A DNA stretch of 64,000 nt from Mycolicibacterium sp. P1-18 (GCF_008329535.1 NZ_NPKR01000009.1:306604-370603); one strand, 5' to 3'. Positions 9,908 through 19,710 are shown, counted from the stretch's first letter. The notes: generated from the letters alone by a model not told the origin. A program made the numbers and translations.

Positions 9908-11074
9908 ATGTCCACGACGATCGAAAGTCTGCTCGACCTCGACACGCTGCTGACGCCCGAGGACCTCGAGCTGCGCACCATGGTCCGGCAGTTCGGCGAG
10001 TCCCGCCTGCGCCCGCACATCGCCGAGTGGTTCGAGACCGGCGAAGTCCCGGTCCGCGACCTCGCCGTCGAGATCGGCAAGCTGGGACTGCTCGGCATGC
10101 ACCTGGAGGGCTACGGCTGCAGCGGGTCGTCGGCCACCGCCTACGGGCTGGTGTGCCAGGAGTTGGAGGCCGTCGACAGCGGCCTGCGCAGCCTCGTGTC
10201 GGTACAGGGCTCGCTCGCGATGTTCGCCATCCACCGCTGGGGCAGCGAGGAGCAGCGCGAGGAGTGGCTGCCCGGCATGGCCGCGGGCGAGCTGATCGGC
10301 TGCTTCGGGTTGACCGAACCCGACTTCGGCTCCAACCCCGGCGGCATGCGGACCACGGCCCGCCGCGACGGGTCCGACTGGATCCTCAACGGGTCGAAGA
10401 TGTGGATCACCAACGCTTCCATCGCCGACGTGGCGATCGTCTGGGCGCGCGCCGAGGAGGGCGTGGTCGGTTTCGCCGTGCCCACCTCGACGCCGGGCTT
10501 CTCCGCGCGGGCGATGACGCACAAGATGTCGCTGCGCGCCTCGGTCACCTCCGAGTTCAGCCTCGACGACGTCCGCGTGCCCGACGACGCCAAACTGCCT
10601 GGGGCGCGCGGACTCTCGGGTCCGCTGGCCTGTCTGTCCGAGGCGCGGTTCGGCATCGTGTTCGGGTCGGTCGGCGCGGCCCGCGACTGCCTGGAGACGA
10701 CGTTGGACTACGTCGGCACCAGGGAGGTCTTCGACAAGCCGCTGGCCGGGTATCAGTTGACGCAGGCCAAGATCGCGGACATGGCCGTCGAACTGGGCAA
10801 GGCGCAACTGCTGGCGCTGCACCTCGGCAAGCTGAAGGACGACGGCAAGATCAAGCCCGAGCAGGTCAGCTTCGGCAAGCTGAACAACGTGCGCGAGTCG
10901 ATCAAGATTGCCCGGCAGTGCCGAACATTGCTCGGCGCCAACGGGATCACCCTCGAGTATCCGGTGATCCGCCACGCCAACAACCTGGAGTCCGTCCTCA
11001 CCTACGAGGGCACCTCGGAGGTGCACCAGTTGGTGATCGGCGAGGCGCTGACGGGGGTCAGCGCGTTCCGGTGA
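9908..11074 (+). CDS. Acyl-CoA dehydrogenase, glutaryl-CoA dehydrogenase-like
   Basis: A 388-residue FAD-dependent acyl-CoA dehydrogenase. GCFGLTEPDFGSNPGGMRTTA and WITNASIADVAIVWA form the flavin/substrate region, and RQCRTLLGANGITLEYPV with VLTYEGTSEVHQLVIG contains the catalytic Glu of the YEGT motif. The arrangement and the GSVGAARDCLETTLDYVGTREVF segment are closest to glutaryl-CoA dehydrogenases, suggesting a role in lysine/tryptophan degradation, but a general short-chain substrate cannot be excluded. ATG 9908 is 49 bases from the divergent metB start. The gene is not part of the remembered M. tuberculosis order here. Its end overlaps the convergent RDD gene by 17 bases. Confidence 0.88.
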   Translation: MSTTIESLLDLDTLLTPEDLELRTMVRQFGESRLRPHIAEWFETGEVPVRDLAVEIGKLGLLGMHLEGYGCSGSSATAYGLVCQELEAVDSGLRSLVSVQGSLAMFAIHRWGSEEQREEWLPGMAAGELIGCFGLTEPDFGSNPGGMRTTARRDGSDWILNGSKMWITNASIADVAIVWARAEEGVVGFAVPTSTPGFSARAMTHKMSLRASVTSEFSLDDVRVPDDAKLPGARGLSGPLACLSEARFGIVFGSVGAARDCLETTLDYVGTREVFDKPLAGYQLTQAKIADMAVELGKAQLLALHLGKLKDDGKIKPEQVSFGKLNNVRESIKIARQCRTLLGANGITLEYPVIRHANNLESVLTYEGTSEVHQLVIGEALTGVSAFR

Positions 11075-11546
11075 CCACGGTCGTCGTCAGCTTGTCGGCG
11101 AAGGTCTGACTCCTGCGGTCCCACAGCGGCCACAGGAAGCCGACGCCGGCGGGCACGACGTCGACGAGGTGGGTGAGCAGGCGAATCGTGGACCGCCAGA
11201 ACCCGATCGGCCGCCGGGTGATCGCGTCGAGCACCCGGATCTTCACGAGGCTCTTGCCGACCGTCGACCCGGAGCGCCCCTGCCGCAGTCCGACGTTCCA
11301 CGCCGCATAACCGACGATCGCCAGCCAGCAGGCGGCGAAGCACCACCGGCCCAGCGTCGTCGCGCCCGCATCGCCGCACTGCGGGCCGAGATCACGAACC
11401 GACGGATCGGCGTCGCACGACGGGTTTCGCGTCAGCCACACCAGGGCGACGGCGAGGACGGCGAGTGCAGCAACGGGGAGCACGTCGACCACGGTCGCCA
11501 CCACCCGTCGCCACCAGGGCGCGTAGGGCGGGTGCCCGGAGGTCAG
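11058..11546 (-). CDS. RDD-family membrane protein, apparently starting at CTG
   Basis: The frame encodes about 162 residues with three or four hydrophobic helices and the RDD-domain pattern: YAPWWRRVVATVVDVLPVAALAVLAV near the start, GRSGSTVGKSLVKIRVLDA in the middle and LWDRRSQTFADKLTTTVV at the end. It is a paralog of the adjacent pra product. No ATG, GTG or TTG precedes the RDD motif within the plausible start region. The CTG at 11546-11544 overlaps the TGA of pra as CTGA, resembling the usual ATGA/GTGA coupling, and is my chosen start. The next GTG (11504) would remove the conserved APWWRR segment. Confidence 0.75.
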   Translation of the reverse strand: MTSGHPPYAPWWRRVVATVVDVLPVAALAVLAVALVWLTRNPSCDADPSVRDLGPQCGDAGATTLGRWCFAACWLAIVGYAAWNVGLRQGRSGSTVGKSLVKIRVLDAITRRPIGFWRSTIRLLTHLVDVVPAGVGFLWPLWDRRSQTFADKLTTTVVTGTR

Positions 11547-12142
11547 TTCGGCACGCAGACGGTCTTCACCAGCTTGTCGACCAGGGACTGATGCCTCGGA
11601 TCCCACAGCGGGAACAGCACGGCGACCAGCCACGGGACGAAGCACAAGGCGTAGGCGACGACGTAGACCACCTCGCGCAGCAGCGACTTGCCGACGCCCA
11701 CGGGTTGGCCGCTGCCCTCGCCGACGACCTTGAACTTCATCAGACCCTTGCCGACGCTCGAGCCCGTGCGGCCCTGCTTCAGGCCGAGGTTCCAGACCAC
11801 GAAGAGCACGGCGACCACCTCGAGCACGGCGTAGATCGCCCAGGCCGTGCCCGTCGGACCGTTGGAGCCCGTTGGGCAGAAGTCGCCGATTTGATACTCG
11901 GTTTCGTCCACGATGCAGGCGGTTCCGACCTGCTGCATGGTGAGCAGGGCGATCGACCCGATCCCCGAGAGGATGGCGACCGGAATCCAGTCGACCAACC
12001 ACGCGAGCACCCGGGTGAGCCACGGCGTGTACTGCAGGGTTCCGCGGCCGCCGTCGGCCGCGGAACCTCCGCGCTGGACCCAGCCGCCGCCCGGAGGAGG
12101 TGGCACGTATCCCCCACCGGGAGGCGGTGGTGGGTTCGTCAT
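11543..12142 (-). CDS. pra: Proline-rich antigen homolog, RDD-family membrane protein
   Basis: A 199-residue protein with a Pro/Gly-rich N-terminus (MTNPPPPPGGGYVPPPPGGG) followed by an RDD domain: YTPWLTRVLAWLVDWIPVAI, WNLGLKQGRTGSSVGKGLMKF, FPLWDPRHQSLVDKL, ending in KTVCVPN. This closely follows the plan of M. tuberculosis Pra (Rv1078), with a shorter proline-rich part. Two cysteines around CIVDE and FCPTG probably lie outside the membrane. It precedes cbs-lipU in the M. tuberculosis-like order, and its TGA overlaps the CTG of the second RDD gene. Function is unknown; RDD proteins are proposed transport or stress-related membrane proteins. Confidence 0.88.
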   Translation of the reverse strand: MTNPPPPPGGGYVPPPPGGGWVQRGGSAADGGRGTLQYTPWLTRVLAWLVDWIPVAILSGIGSIALLTMQQVGTACIVDETEYQIGDFCPTGSNGPTGTAWAIYAVLEVVAVLFVVWNLGLKQGRTGSSVGKGLMKFKVVGEGSGQPVGVGKSLLREVVYVVAYALCFVPWLVAVLFPLWDPRHQSLVDKLVKTVCVPN

Positions 12143-12161
12143 CGTCGACCCTTCGTGTCCG

Positions 12162-13241
12162 CTATGGCGTCAGTGGTGCGATCTGGCCGCCGGTCAGCTT
12201 CCGGTAGGCGTGCACCAGGTAGAGGTAGGCAACCGGACCTGCGACCAGAACGCCGATGCCGCAGGCGATCACGCCGATCAGTGCGATCACGAGGACGATC
12301 AGCCAGGTGACCAGCACGGTGACGAAGTTGGCCTTGACGATGTCGATGCTGGCCTTGATGCCGTCGATCGGCGACAGGCCGCGCTCGACGATCGAGACGG
12401 TCGTGAACAGCGTGAAGATCGACACGATGAGGCCCGGGATGATGCACAGAAGCGAGCCGATCGTGGAGGCGATGCCGACGATCAGGCTGGCGATCAGCAC
12501 GCTGCCCACGTTGCGCGGCTTGAAGAACGAGCCGATTTCCACCGGTGTCCCGTTGGCGATGTCGAGCAGTCCGCCCCAATACGCCGACGCCACCGCCCCG
12601 CTGAGGACGAACAGCACCAGGTAGCCGATGACCATCGCCAGGATGCTGGCCACGCCGAAGCCGGCGTCGTAGGAATAGCTGAACCCGCCGCCGTCATACG
12701 AGTCGTAGGTGCTCGTCGACGTGGGAGCCAACGCGCTTGCGGCGAAGTTGACGATCCCGTAGACGACGCCGATCACGATCGCGTAGACGAGCGTCGCCAC
12801 GATCAGCGGGACGGCGTTCTTGCTGAACTTGTTCCACGCCCAGCCGAACGTCTCGCCGATGTCGACCTGGTTGGTGGGCGACTGCGGGTAGCCACCCTGA
12901 CCCGGGTAACCACCTTGGGCCGGGTATCCGCCCTGCGGCGGGTAGTAATTGCCTTGCTGCGGCGGCGGATAGCTGCCAGGAGGGGGCGGGGCGTACCCGC
13001 CCTGCGGTGGGGGCGGCGGCGGGTAGCTGCCCTGCGGGGGCGGAGGCGGCGGGTAGCCACCCGGCGGCGGCGGCGGTGCGCCGTAACCGCCCTGGGGCGG
13101 AGGCGGCGGGTAGTTGCCCGGCGGAGGCGGCGGGTAATTGCCCGGCGGAGGCGGCGGGTAATTGCCCGGCGGAGGCGGCGGGTAGTCGCCCTCGGGCGGT
13201 TGGTAACCGCCACCCTCGGGCGGCTGGGGTGGGTTGGTCAT
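12162..13241 (-). CDS. Large proline-rich multi-pass membrane protein
   Basis: The N-terminal 110 or so residues are a low-complexity, probably cytoplasmic tail of PPPPPGNY- and PPPPPQGGY-type repeats. They are followed by NQVDIGETFGWAWNKFSKN and about six transmembrane helices (for example VPLIVATLVYAIVIGVVYGIV and IGSLLCIIPGLIVSIFTLFTTV). The membrane part ends in IVACGIGVLVAGPVAYLYLVHAYRKLTGG, a pattern shared with DUF975-like and other bacterial membrane proteins of unknown function. The PPPPPGNY block is encoded by four tandem 24-bp DNA repeats, so its length may vary between strains. It sits 19 bases upstream of pra on the same strand. Confidence 0.85.
   Translation of the reverse strand: MTNPPQPPEGGGYQPPEGDYPPPPPGNYPPPPPGNYPPPPPGNYPPPPPQGGYGAPPPPPGGYPPPPPPQGSYPPPPPPQGGYAPPPPGSYPPPQQGNYYPPQGGYPAQGGYPGQGGYPQSPTNQVDIGETFGWAWNKFSKNAVPLIVATLVYAIVIGVVYGIVNFAASALAPTSTSTYDSYDGGGFSYSYDAGFGVASILAMVIGYLVLFVLSGAVASAYWGGLLDIANGTPVEIGSFFKPRNVGSVLIASLIVGIASTIGSLLCIIPGLIVSIFTLFTTVSIVERGLSPIDGIKASIDIVKANFVTVLVTWLIVLVIALIGVIACGIGVLVAGPVAYLYLVHAYRKLTGGQIAPLTP
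13096..13191. repeat. Four tandem 24-bp repeats encoding PPPPPGNY
   Basis: Four consecutive 24-base units (13096-13119, 13120-13143, 13144-13167, 13168-13191) start with GGCGGAGGCGGCGGGTA on the plus strand. The central copies are identical and the outer ones differ by one or two bases. On the minus strand each unit encodes eight residues. Such repeats are prone to copy-number change by replication slippage. Confidence 0.9.
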
Positions 13242-13316
13242 GTCACGTCCTCATTCGGTCGGTGCGACGTCTCGCCCGCCGAGCACGACGAGCGAAGGTG
13301 ACTGTGCGACTAGGGG

Positions 13317-13664
13317 TTACGTGGAGAAGTAGACGAGCGACAGGATGACGCTGAGCACCAGCGACACCGCGCCGACGATCACGCCCGCCAGGGCGAGGCC
13401 ATGCCCGGCCTGACCGGTCTTCTTGATCTGGTTCATGGCGACGATGCCGAGGACGATCCCGACGATGGCCCCGATCCCGCAGAAGAGGCCGATCACCGAG
13501 CAGACCAGTGAGGCCACGGCGAGGTTGTTGTTGCCGCGTGCCGGAACGGGCTCGAAACCACCGTATCCCCCTGGCGGCGGATAACTTCCGGGCGGAGGCG
13601 GCGGGTAGCTCCCCGGAGGCGGGGGCGGGTAGTTCCCAGGAGGCGGCGGCGGATACTCGGTCAT
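13317..13664 (-). CDS. Proline-rich DUF4190 membrane protein
   Basis: The 115-residue protein begins with PPPPPGNY/PPPPPGSY repeats like its neighbour. A DUF4190 domain follows: NNLAVASLVCSVIGLFCGIGAIVGIVLGIVA, a short loop IKKTGQAGHGLALAG, and a second helix VIVGAVSLVLSVILSLVYF. Such proteins usually have two transmembrane segments and no known activity. Its shared N-terminal repeat suggests it may belong with the larger proline-rich protein and pra in one membrane assembly, an idea based only on the repeats and gene order. Upstream, 13665-13839 holds no recognisable gene. Confidence 0.85.
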   Translation of the reverse strand: MTEYPPPPPGNYPPPPPGSYPPPPPGSYPPPGGYGGFEPVPARGNNNLAVASLVCSVIGLFCGIGAIVGIVLGIVAMNQIKKTGQAGHGLALAGVIVGAVSLVLSVILSLVYFST

Positions 13665-13839
13665 GAACGCCTTCCAGTGATCATTTGCGGGGTCTGAGCG
13701 CTGTTACCCTACCCGAGAACTTGCTGAAAGCGACGGCCAAAAAGCAAAGCTGGTTACCCAATTGATCTAGATGGCAAACCGACGATGGTTGCCGTGGCTG
13801 ATCAGTTTTTCCAGCGTCGAGGCCGTCGACCCCGCACTT

Positions 13840-15234
<1,395 letters not shown>

Positions 15235-15263
15235 GAGTCCATCGTGTCAGGCGCGCGTTCGGG

Positions 15264-16316
15264 TTACCAGGTCGCCTCTCGGATGTAGTCGCCGATCTGC
15301 TTCAGCGACCGCGTCGCTTCCTTCACACTTGGCGCCGCCAACTGGAACACGTGCATCTGACCAGGCCAGACGTGCACTTCGACCGGCACGCCCGCCGCGG
15401 CCAGCATGTGGGCGGCCTTTCGGGCGTCGGTGAGCAGAACCTCGGAACCCGACACGTGGATCAGCGTCCGCGGCAGCCCGGTCGCGACGTGGTCCAGCGG
15501 CTCATAGACCTCCTCGGCCTTTCCGTCGACGACGTGCTTCTTGGCCGCACGCTCGATGAGGTCGACCAGCATGTCGAAGGCCCTCGACGGGAACATCGCA
15601 TCGGAGTGCGCGTTCGGATGCTGGGCGCGGCCCTCGTTGTCGATCTCGAACAGCGGGGACATGGTGACCATCGCCGCGGGCAGCTCACCCTCCAGGTTCA
15701 GCCGCTCGGCGAGCGCCAACGACAGGTAGCCACCCGCGGAATCACCCGCCAGCACGATCTGCGACGGGTCGTAGCCCTTGAGCCGGAGCCACCGGTACGC
15801 GTCGTAGCAGTCGTCGACGGCCTCGCCGATCGAATGCTTCGGAATCATCCGGTAGTTGACGACCAGCGCCGGGCTGTCCGAGAACCGGGACAGGGCGGTC
15901 ACGAGTCGACCGTGGGTGTTGGCGCCACAGGTGAGGAACGCGCCGCCGTGCATGTAGAGAATGACGCTGCGTTTGCCGTCGGCGGGCAGCACGCCGGCCG
16001 CCCGGACCAGTTGAGCAGTGCAATTGGGTAGCCCGATGGTGGCGCGGACGGTGCCGGGGGCGGGCCTCAGCACGCGCGCAGCGAAGTCGACCACGCCGAA
16101 CGGCCACGGCATGCGAGGGAGGTAACTGCCGACGGCAAGCGTTGGCTTGATTGTCATCATCGCGCCCAGAGCAAACAATCGACCGGCGATACTCGGGCCG
16201 TCTTCGACCACCTCGACCGGGGCGCCGTCACTGACCGGGAACCGACGCGGTTTACGCGCCCTACCACCGCTTACGCCATGGCTATACGATCCGGAGACTT
16301 CACTTGGTGCGGTCAT
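15264..16316 (-). CDS. lipU: Alpha/beta-hydrolase, hormone-sensitive-lipase-like esterase
   Basis: A 350-residue esterase of the HSL family (Lip-HINLWYU group in mycobacteria). The oxyanion-hole motif HGGAF occurs near residue 120 (ILYMHGGAFLTCG), the nucleophile elbow GDSAGG near 190, and the acid and His of the triad near HVSGSEVLLTDA and WPGQMHVFQL. Likely substrates are short to medium acyl esters. ATG 16316 (MTAPSEVSG) is chosen; an in-frame GTG three codons upstream is possible. Transcription is probably from the 185-base gap shared with the divergent SGNH hydrolase gene, and cbs follows. Confidence 0.92.
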   Translation of the reverse strand: MTAPSEVSGSYSHGVSGGRARKPRRFPVSDGAPVEVVEDGPSIAGRLFALGAMMTIKPTLAVGSYLPRMPWPFGVVDFAARVLRPAPGTVRATIGLPNCTAQLVRAAGVLPADGKRSVILYMHGGAFLTCGANTHGRLVTALSRFSDSPALVVNYRMIPKHSIGEAVDDCYDAYRWLRLKGYDPSQIVLAGDSAGGYLSLALAERLNLEGELPAAMVTMSPLFEIDNEGRAQHPNAHSDAMFPSRAFDMLVDLIERAAKKHVVDGKAEEVYEPLDHVATGLPRTLIHVSGSEVLLTDARKAAHMLAAAGVPVEVHVWPGQMHVFQLAAPSVKEATRSLKQIGDYIREATW

Positions 16317-16510
16317 CGTCACCACTTCCCTACGCCAATGTAGTGCCCGGTTCGGTTAATGCTTAGCCAACCCCAGGTAACTTAGCTTGACACCTGCCAA
16401 ATGTTCAACGAACTGAGAACTTGATTTCGTACCGGAGTTGATACCGCACCGTGACCGGTCCGGGCCGGTACGAGGCGGGTAACCCGAGGAGACGGCCCTA
16501 AACTGGTCTT

Positions 16511-17476
16511 GTGGTCATTCGTGCACCGCGTAGGTCGACCATTGCCCTGGCAGCGGCCGCCACACTCGCGTCGACGGGCTCCGCGTACGTCGGAGCCCGG
16601 AACCTTCTGCACGTCCAGGCCGACCAGGCGCGCCAGGTCATCCCCAAGTCGTGGGCCGTCCCACCGCGGGCCGACGGCGTCTACCCGCCCGGCGGCGGAC
16701 CGTTCGAGAAGTGGCATCGCGGGGTGCCGTTCGACATCCACCTGATGGTGTTCGGCGACTCGACCGCGACCGGCTACGGCTGCACGATCGCCGACGAGGT
16801 GCCGGGCGTGTTGATCGCCCGCGGGTTGGCCGACCAGTCCGGCAAGCGGATCAGGCTGAGCACCAAGGCCATCGTCGGCGCCACGTCGAAGGGCCTGACG
16901 GGACAGATCGACGCCATGTTCGTGGCGGGTCCGCCGCCCGACGCCGCCGTCGTGATGATCGGCGCCAACGACGTCACCGCGCTCAACGGCATCGGGCCGT
17001 CGGCACGCCGCGTCGGGGCTGCGGTGCGTCGACTACGCGGCAGCGGGGCCGTCGTCGTGGTGGGCACGTGCCCGGACTTCGGCGTCATCACCGCGATCCC
17101 GCAGCCGTTGCGCACCGTCGCCCGCACCCTCGGCCTTCGGCTGGCCCACGCGCAGGCCGCCGAGGTGCGCGCCGCGGGCGGCGTGCCGGTGCCGTTCTCG
17201 GCGCTGCTGTCCTCGGAGTTTCAGCAGGCGCCGGAGGAGTTCTTCTCCGACGACATGTTCCACCCGTCGGCGGCGGGCTACTCCCTGGCCGCCCAACAGT
17301 TGCTGCCCGCGCTGTGCAAGGAACTCGGCGAGTGGACCGCCGACACCGACGTGGAACCGGCGCTCGAGGCGCGGGCCGGCGACGATTCGGTGTTGGGCCG
17401 CCTCGGTGGCGTGACGCGATTCTGGCGGCGCACGACGGGCGTACCCGCGCCGATCGTCGCCACGGTCACGGGTTAG
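16511..17476 (+). CDS. SGNH/GDSL-family hydrolase (Rv1075c-like)
   Basis: The 321-residue protein starts with a hydrophobic, Ala-rich segment (STIALAAAATLASTGSAYV) that may be a signal sequence or anchor. It then has the SGNH blocks: block I MVFGDSTATGYGC with the catalytic Ser, Gly in KAIVGATSKG, block III VVMIGANDVTAL with the Asn, and block V FFSDDMFHPSAAGY with Asp and His. It is likely an esterase or acyl-carbohydrate hydrolase in the envelope; the Rv1075c homolog is reported from memory as an esterase. The start is GTG 16511. fadA3 follows on the same strand after 51 bases. Confidence 0.9.
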   Translation: MVIRAPRRSTIALAAAATLASTGSAYVGARNLLHVQADQARQVIPKSWAVPPRADGVYPPGGGPFEKWHRGVPFDIHLMVFGDSTATGYGCTIADEVPGVLIARGLADQSGKRIRLSTKAIVGATSKGLTGQIDAMFVAGPPPDAAVVMIGANDVTALNGIGPSARRVGAAVRRLRGSGAVVVVGTCPDFGVITAIPQPLRTVARTLGLRLAHAQAAEVRAAGGVPVPFSALLSSEFQQAPEEFFSDDMFHPSAAGYSLAAQQLLPALCKELGEWTADTDVEPALEARAGDDSVLGRLGGVTRFWRRTTGVPAPIVATVTG

Positions 17477-17527
17477 GTTCGCTGTAGTCTTCGCCGTTTC
17501 GAGAAGCCAATGAACTAGGAGTTCGCC

Positions 17528-18745
17528 ATGCCCGAAGCCGTCATCGTCTCGACCGCCCGCTCTCCCATCGGCCGCGCCAACAAGGGTTCCCTGGTCGACA
17601 TGCGGCCCGACGACCTGGCGGCCCAGATGGTCAAGGCGGCGCTGGACAAGGTGCCCGGGCTCGACCCGCGCGACATCGACGACCTGATCATGGGCTGCGG
17701 CCAGCCCGCGGGCGAGGCGGGCTTCAACGTCGGGCGCGCCGTGGCCGTCGAACTGGGCTACGACTTCCTGCCCGGCACCACGGTGAACCGGTACTGCTCG
17801 TCGTCGCTGCAGACCACGCGGATGGCGTTCCACGCGATCAAGGCCGGCGAGGGCGACGCATTCATCTCCGCGGGCGTCGAGACGGTGTCGCGCTTCATGA
17901 AGGGCAGCGCCGACGGCTGGCCGGACGCCAAGAACGGCATCTTCGCCGACGCGCAGTCCCGCTCGGACCAGGCCGCGGCCGGGGCCACCGAATGGCACGA
18001 CCCGCGCGAGGACGGCCTGGTGCCCGACGTGTACATCGCGATGGGCCAGACGGCCGAGAACGTCGCACTGTTCACCGGCATCAGCCGCGAGGACCAGGAC
18101 CACTGGGGCGTCCGCAGCCAGAACAAGGCCGAGGAAGCCATCAACAGCGGGTTCTTCGAGCGGGAGATCTCCCCGGTGACGCTGCCCGACGGCACGGTCG
18201 TCTCCAAGGACGACGGCCCGCGCGCCGGCACCACCTACGAGAAGATCAGCCAGCTCAAGCCCGTCTTCCGCCCCAACGGCACCATCACCGCAGGCAACGC
18301 GTGCCCTCTGAACGACGGCGCCGCCGCGGTGGTCATCATGAGCGACACGAAGGCCAAGGAGCTGGGGCTGACGCCGCTGGCGCGCATCGTGTCGACGGGT
18401 GTGTCGGGGCTGTCGCCGGAGATCATGGGCCTGGGCCCCATCGAGGCGTGCAAGCAGGCGCTGGCGCGGGCGGGCAAGTCGATCGGCGACATCGACCTCT
18501 ACGAGATCAACGAGGCGTTCGCCGTGCAGGTGCTGGGCTCGGCCCGCGCGCTGGGCATGGACGAGGACAAGCTCAACGTCTCCGGTGGCGCGATCGCGCT
18601 CGGCCACCCGTTCGGCATGACGGGCGCCCGCATCACGGCCACGCTGCTGAACAACCTGACGACCTACGACAAGACGTTCGGCCTGGAGACCATGTGCGTT
18701 GGCGGTGGCCAGGGCATGGCGATGGTCATCGAGCGCCTGAGCTAG
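17528..18745 (+). CDS. fadA3: Acetyl-CoA acetyltransferase / beta-ketothiolase
   Basis: A 405-residue thiolase. Cys90 in NRYCSSSLQTTRM is the acyl-accepting nucleophile. The active-site His is in GHPFGMTGARI, and the second Cys is in ETMCVGGGQGMAMVIE, so all catalytic residues are present and a degradative beta-oxidation role is likely. NEAFAVQVLG supplies the NEAF motif. ATG 17528 follows an AGGAG-type ribosome site (CTAGGAGTTCGCC). The gene corresponds to Rv1074c and follows the SGNH hydrolase. Its stop lies 25 bases before the palindrome that begins the DUF559 unit. Confidence 0.95.
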   Translation: MPEAVIVSTARSPIGRANKGSLVDMRPDDLAAQMVKAALDKVPGLDPRDIDDLIMGCGQPAGEAGFNVGRAVAVELGYDFLPGTTVNRYCSSSLQTTRMAFHAIKAGEGDAFISAGVETVSRFMKGSADGWPDAKNGIFADAQSRSDQAAAGATEWHDPREDGLVPDVYIAMGQTAENVALFTGISREDQDHWGVRSQNKAEEAINSGFFEREISPVTLPDGTVVSKDDGPRAGTTYEKISQLKPVFRPNGTITAGNACPLNDGAAAVVIMSDTKAKELGLTPLARIVSTGVSGLSPEIMGLGPIEACKQALARAGKSIGDIDLYEINEAFAVQVLGSARALGMDEDKLNVSGGAIALGHPFGMTGARITATLLNNLTTYDKTFGLETMCVGGGQGMAMVIERLS

Positions 18746-18770
18746 CGCTTTCCGGCGCCGAACCCCACAA

Positions 18771-18833
18771 CCCGTCGAGTGTGGGCACAGATCGCGCTAT
18801 CCAGAGATTTCGCGATCTGTGCGCACACGCGAT
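18771..18833. repeat. Palindrome A at the 3' end of the DUF559 gene
   Basis: GTGTGGGCACAGATCGCG (18779-18796) pairs with CGCGATCTGTGCGCACAC (18811-18828), 17 of 18 positions, around a 14-base loop (18797-18810). The DUF559 stop codon (18797-18799) lies in the loop and the right arm is coding. The left side extends outward to CCCGTCGA. Lying between convergent fadA3 and DUF559, it could also terminate transcription both ways. Confidence 0.8.
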
Positions 18834-19672
18834 TGCCAGGCCCGCTGCACTCGCACCAGCACGTCCGCGGGCCGGTTGGCCTTCGCGACGCGAATCACCT
18901 GCCATCCGAGCTCGTTGACGAACTCCATGCGGACGATGTCCTTGGCGAATTGGGCCGCGTCCGTTCGATGGTGGTCGCCGTCGTACTCGACCGCGAGTTT
19001 GACGTCGTCCCATCCCATGTCGAGGAAATAGGTCGGCTGCCCACGAGCACCGCCCACCGGTATCTGCGTTCGGGGCCGCGGATAGCCGGCACGAATGAGC
19101 ACCAGCCGCAACCATGTTTCCCTCGGCGACTCGGCGCCCGGGTCGTAGAGCTTCAACGCGCCGGGCAGCTTTCGTACACCGGGCGACCCCGGGTGCCGGC
19201 GCGACAGCGCCAATGCTTCCTCGACGTCCATGCCGGTCGCGTTGCCAAGCGCGTCGAGCCGCTCGACGCATCTGTCCAGCGGACCTCGGCGGCCGAGGTC
19301 GAACGCCGTCCTCGCGACCGTGGTTACCCAGATACCGTCGATGCGTTCGAATTCGCCGGACAGCAGACGGTCGCGGCGCGTCTTGACGCCCAGTGGCGGT
19401 CGCGCATTCGGCCAGATGAGCTCGACCGGCACTTCGTGGGCGATCCATCGACTGCCATGCATCGCGGCCGCTGCGAGCCCGCAGACGACACCGTCCCCGT
19501 AGGTCCACTGCCATGCCGCGCGCGTCCGCTGCCGCAGAGTCGGCGTCATGCCTTCGGGCAGATAGATGTCCGGCAGGATCGCTTGATAGCGCGTCCGCAA
19601 GCGGTACTTGCTGGGCACGCGCCCGTTGACCAGAGCCTCGCTACCGATGAATGGGGTTGCTTCGTCGTTCAC
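18797..19672 (-). CDS. DUF559 Vsr-like endonuclease-domain protein with AbiEi-like N-terminus
   Basis: A 291-residue protein. The N-terminal third (FIGSEALVNGRVPSKYRLRTRYQAILPDIYLPEG, read in parts) resembles the AbiEi-type winged-helix antitoxin domain seen in many actinobacterial DUF559 proteins. The C-terminal 100 residues contain LAVEYDGDHHRTD followed by FAKDIVRMEFVNELGWQVIRV, the E/D...DGxxHR...K-type nuclease core related to very-short-patch-repair endonucleases. The start is GTG 19672. Its stop codon lies in the loop of palindrome A, and palindrome B begins 38 bases upstream of the start. Function is unknown: a self-propagating nuclease, defence or DNA repair are all possible. Gene position and orientation fit Rv1073. 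Confidence 0.85.
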   Translation of the reverse strand: MNDEATPFIGSEALVNGRVPSKYRLRTRYQAILPDIYLPEGMTPTLRQRTRAAWQWTYGDGVVCGLAAAAMHGSRWIAHEVPVELIWPNARPPLGVKTRRDRLLSGEFERIDGIWVTTVARTAFDLGRRGPLDRCVERLDALGNATGMDVEEALALSRRHPGSPGVRKLPGALKLYDPGAESPRETWLRLVLIRAGYPRPRTQIPVGGARGQPTYFLDMGWDDVKLAVEYDGDHHRTDAAQFAKDIVRMEFVNELGWQVIRVAKANRPADVLVRVQRAWQSRVRTDREISG

Positions 19673-19710
19673 GTGTAGCAGCGTCGCGACGACGGATGAC
19701 ACCAACCGAC

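Noticed and set aside
13096..13191. CRISPR-like tandem repeats
   Set aside because: Units are directly adjacent, without spacers, and encode an in-frame proline-rich peptide repeat.
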